Assembly: GCA_022414725.1 (NCBI GenBank)
Contig: CM039462.1
Coordinates: 124,374,709-124,438,708 of the forward strand
From: Microglena sp. YARC
Lineage: Eukaryota > Chlorophyta > Chlorophyceae > Chlamydomonadales > Chlamydomonadaceae
Length of the DNA stretch: 64,000 bases
Direction: 5' to 3'
Part shown: positions 63,310 to 64,000 of the stretch, piece by piece
Layout of the letters: each line of letters begins with the position of its first letter
Position numbering within the stretch: the stretch's first letter is position 1
The notes under the pieces: generated by a model
The model's database searches: none
Told to the model about the DNA's origin: nothing
The model's input: the letters and a program-made list of their open reading frames with translations, nothing else
Position numbers and translations under genes: made by a program

Positions 63310-63830
63310 GCGGAACAGTAAAATGAAAAATCCCAACAAACTGTGGCACACACAAAACAACTGGCTAAACATACATGGTCGCACACTTATGTGCTAGTAC
63401 ATACACACACATCTGGCAAACACAAGTACATACACACAAATCAGGCAAACATGAACACACTCAGCCAAACAAGCATGCACACAGAAACAATTTGCTATCC
63501 ATGTACTGCCAGTGCTAGTACATACATACACATCTGGCTATGCATGCACTACAAGACAACCCCATGCAAACATGACCACACTCAAATACACACGCGCGCA
63601 TGCGCAAAATAAATTGCCATCCTTACACTTCCACACTTCACTGTGCATTCCCACACACACATCTGGATGTCCATGCACTTCAAGATGACCCCATGCAAAC
63701 ACAAACACACTCAAATACACGGATATGCAAGCACAATACAAATTAATATCCATGCACTTCCACACAGAACTGTGCACACACACACACATCTGGCTTTAAA
63801 TCATTGTTATCATTTCAAATTACTCACCAA
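63310..63830. repeat. CA-rich tandem DNA
   Basis: Imperfect repeats of about 60-130 bases rich in ACACAC and ACATCTGGC, CATGCACTTC and CCATGCAAACA. Its ORFs on both strands are low-complexity products. The left edge carries a Tc1-like CAGTCGG terminus (63308). Confidence 0.7.
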
Positions 63831-64000
63831 GATTGGATGTGTCTTCTTTAAAAGCATCAGCCCCCCCCCTTCCTTCGACTACCAAGGCTGATCCGAACAA
63901 TGAAGGACTACGCATTGACTCGGAGGCTGCAGCCTTTAGCTTTGCAGCTTTCCTCACACCTCTTAGGGACTTATTCGAGGGTCCCTTAGTATTCTGGGCT
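63831..64000. other. Right edge, nothing recognised
   Basis: A C run at 63859-63867 and a short open frame running off the window; too short to call. Confidence 0.3.

Noticed and set aside
63343..63789. ORFs in the CA-rich stretch
   Set aside because: Thr/His/Cys-rich translations of low-complexity repeats on both strands.

Overview
The window reads as a eukaryotic nuclear scaffold carrying a decaying, integrated giant-virus (NCLDV-type) segment among dense mobile DNA and two expanded F-box repeat-gene families. The eukaryotic side is supported by plant-type telomere repeats (TTTAGGG/CCCTAAA), GT-AG introns predicted in two genes, a non-LTR reverse-transcriptase fragment and many TIR transposons. 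The viral side is supported by RNA polymerase subunits Rpb6 and Rpb9, an A18-like superfamily II helicase, a thioredoxin-SAP protein, a small NCLDV-type membrane protein and a long S74-peptidase fibre gene. I cannot name the host. TTTAGGG telomeres occur in green plants and algae and in several protist lineages. A free giant virus is less likely but not excluded. A 1-kb run of N (48001-49000) marks a draft assembly.

Layout. 1-16.2 kb: seven tandem minus-strand paralogues, each an N-terminal F-box-like motif followed by 5-22 ankyrin-like repeats of 37 residues. Two are open and five are broken by point nonsense or frameshift changes. They are separated by a duplicated cassette holding a conserved TATA-like and palindromic start region, a minisatellite and MITEs. 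16.6-18.3 kb: a DUF3431-like protein and an unknown ORF. 19.3-22.2 kb: a transposon with perfect 48-bp TIRs and TA duplications, carrying a Fanzor (eukaryotic TnpB-like) RNA-guided nuclease gene with two frameshifts and a spliced RING-finger gene. 22.2-23.9 kb: an MscS-type channel. 24.1-26.4 kb: an ORF split by a 1.6-kb transposon whose ends match the abundant MITE family. 26.5-31.4 kb: a GH65-like protein and an EEP-phosphatase-like/ART-like protein.

31.9-46 kb is the virus-like block. Genes are close together and several lie head to head or tail to tail. Many carry a single in-frame stop or a one-base indel, which is what relaxed selection after integration would give, although some indels sit in homopolymers and may be read errors. 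42.9-51.1 kb, on both sides of the gap, looks like poorer sequence, because tandem units there carry scattered indels. 49.9-59.2 kb holds F-box/LRR genes (one intact, two broken), transposon remnants and a GC-rich broken ORF. At 59.84-59.97 kb a head-to-head telomere array (TTTAGGG then CCCTAAA) looks like a chromosome-end fusion or an assembly join. To its right are a HicB-like ORF, a spliced JmjC-like gene, an RT fragment folded back on itself, and CA-rich tandem DNA.

The most notable system is the Fanzor transposon, with its RING partner, candidate guide-RNA tail and dispersed remnants. Next is the MITE family, for which the window itself supplies filled and empty sites defining a 4-bp target duplication and a possible longer, gene-carrying relative.
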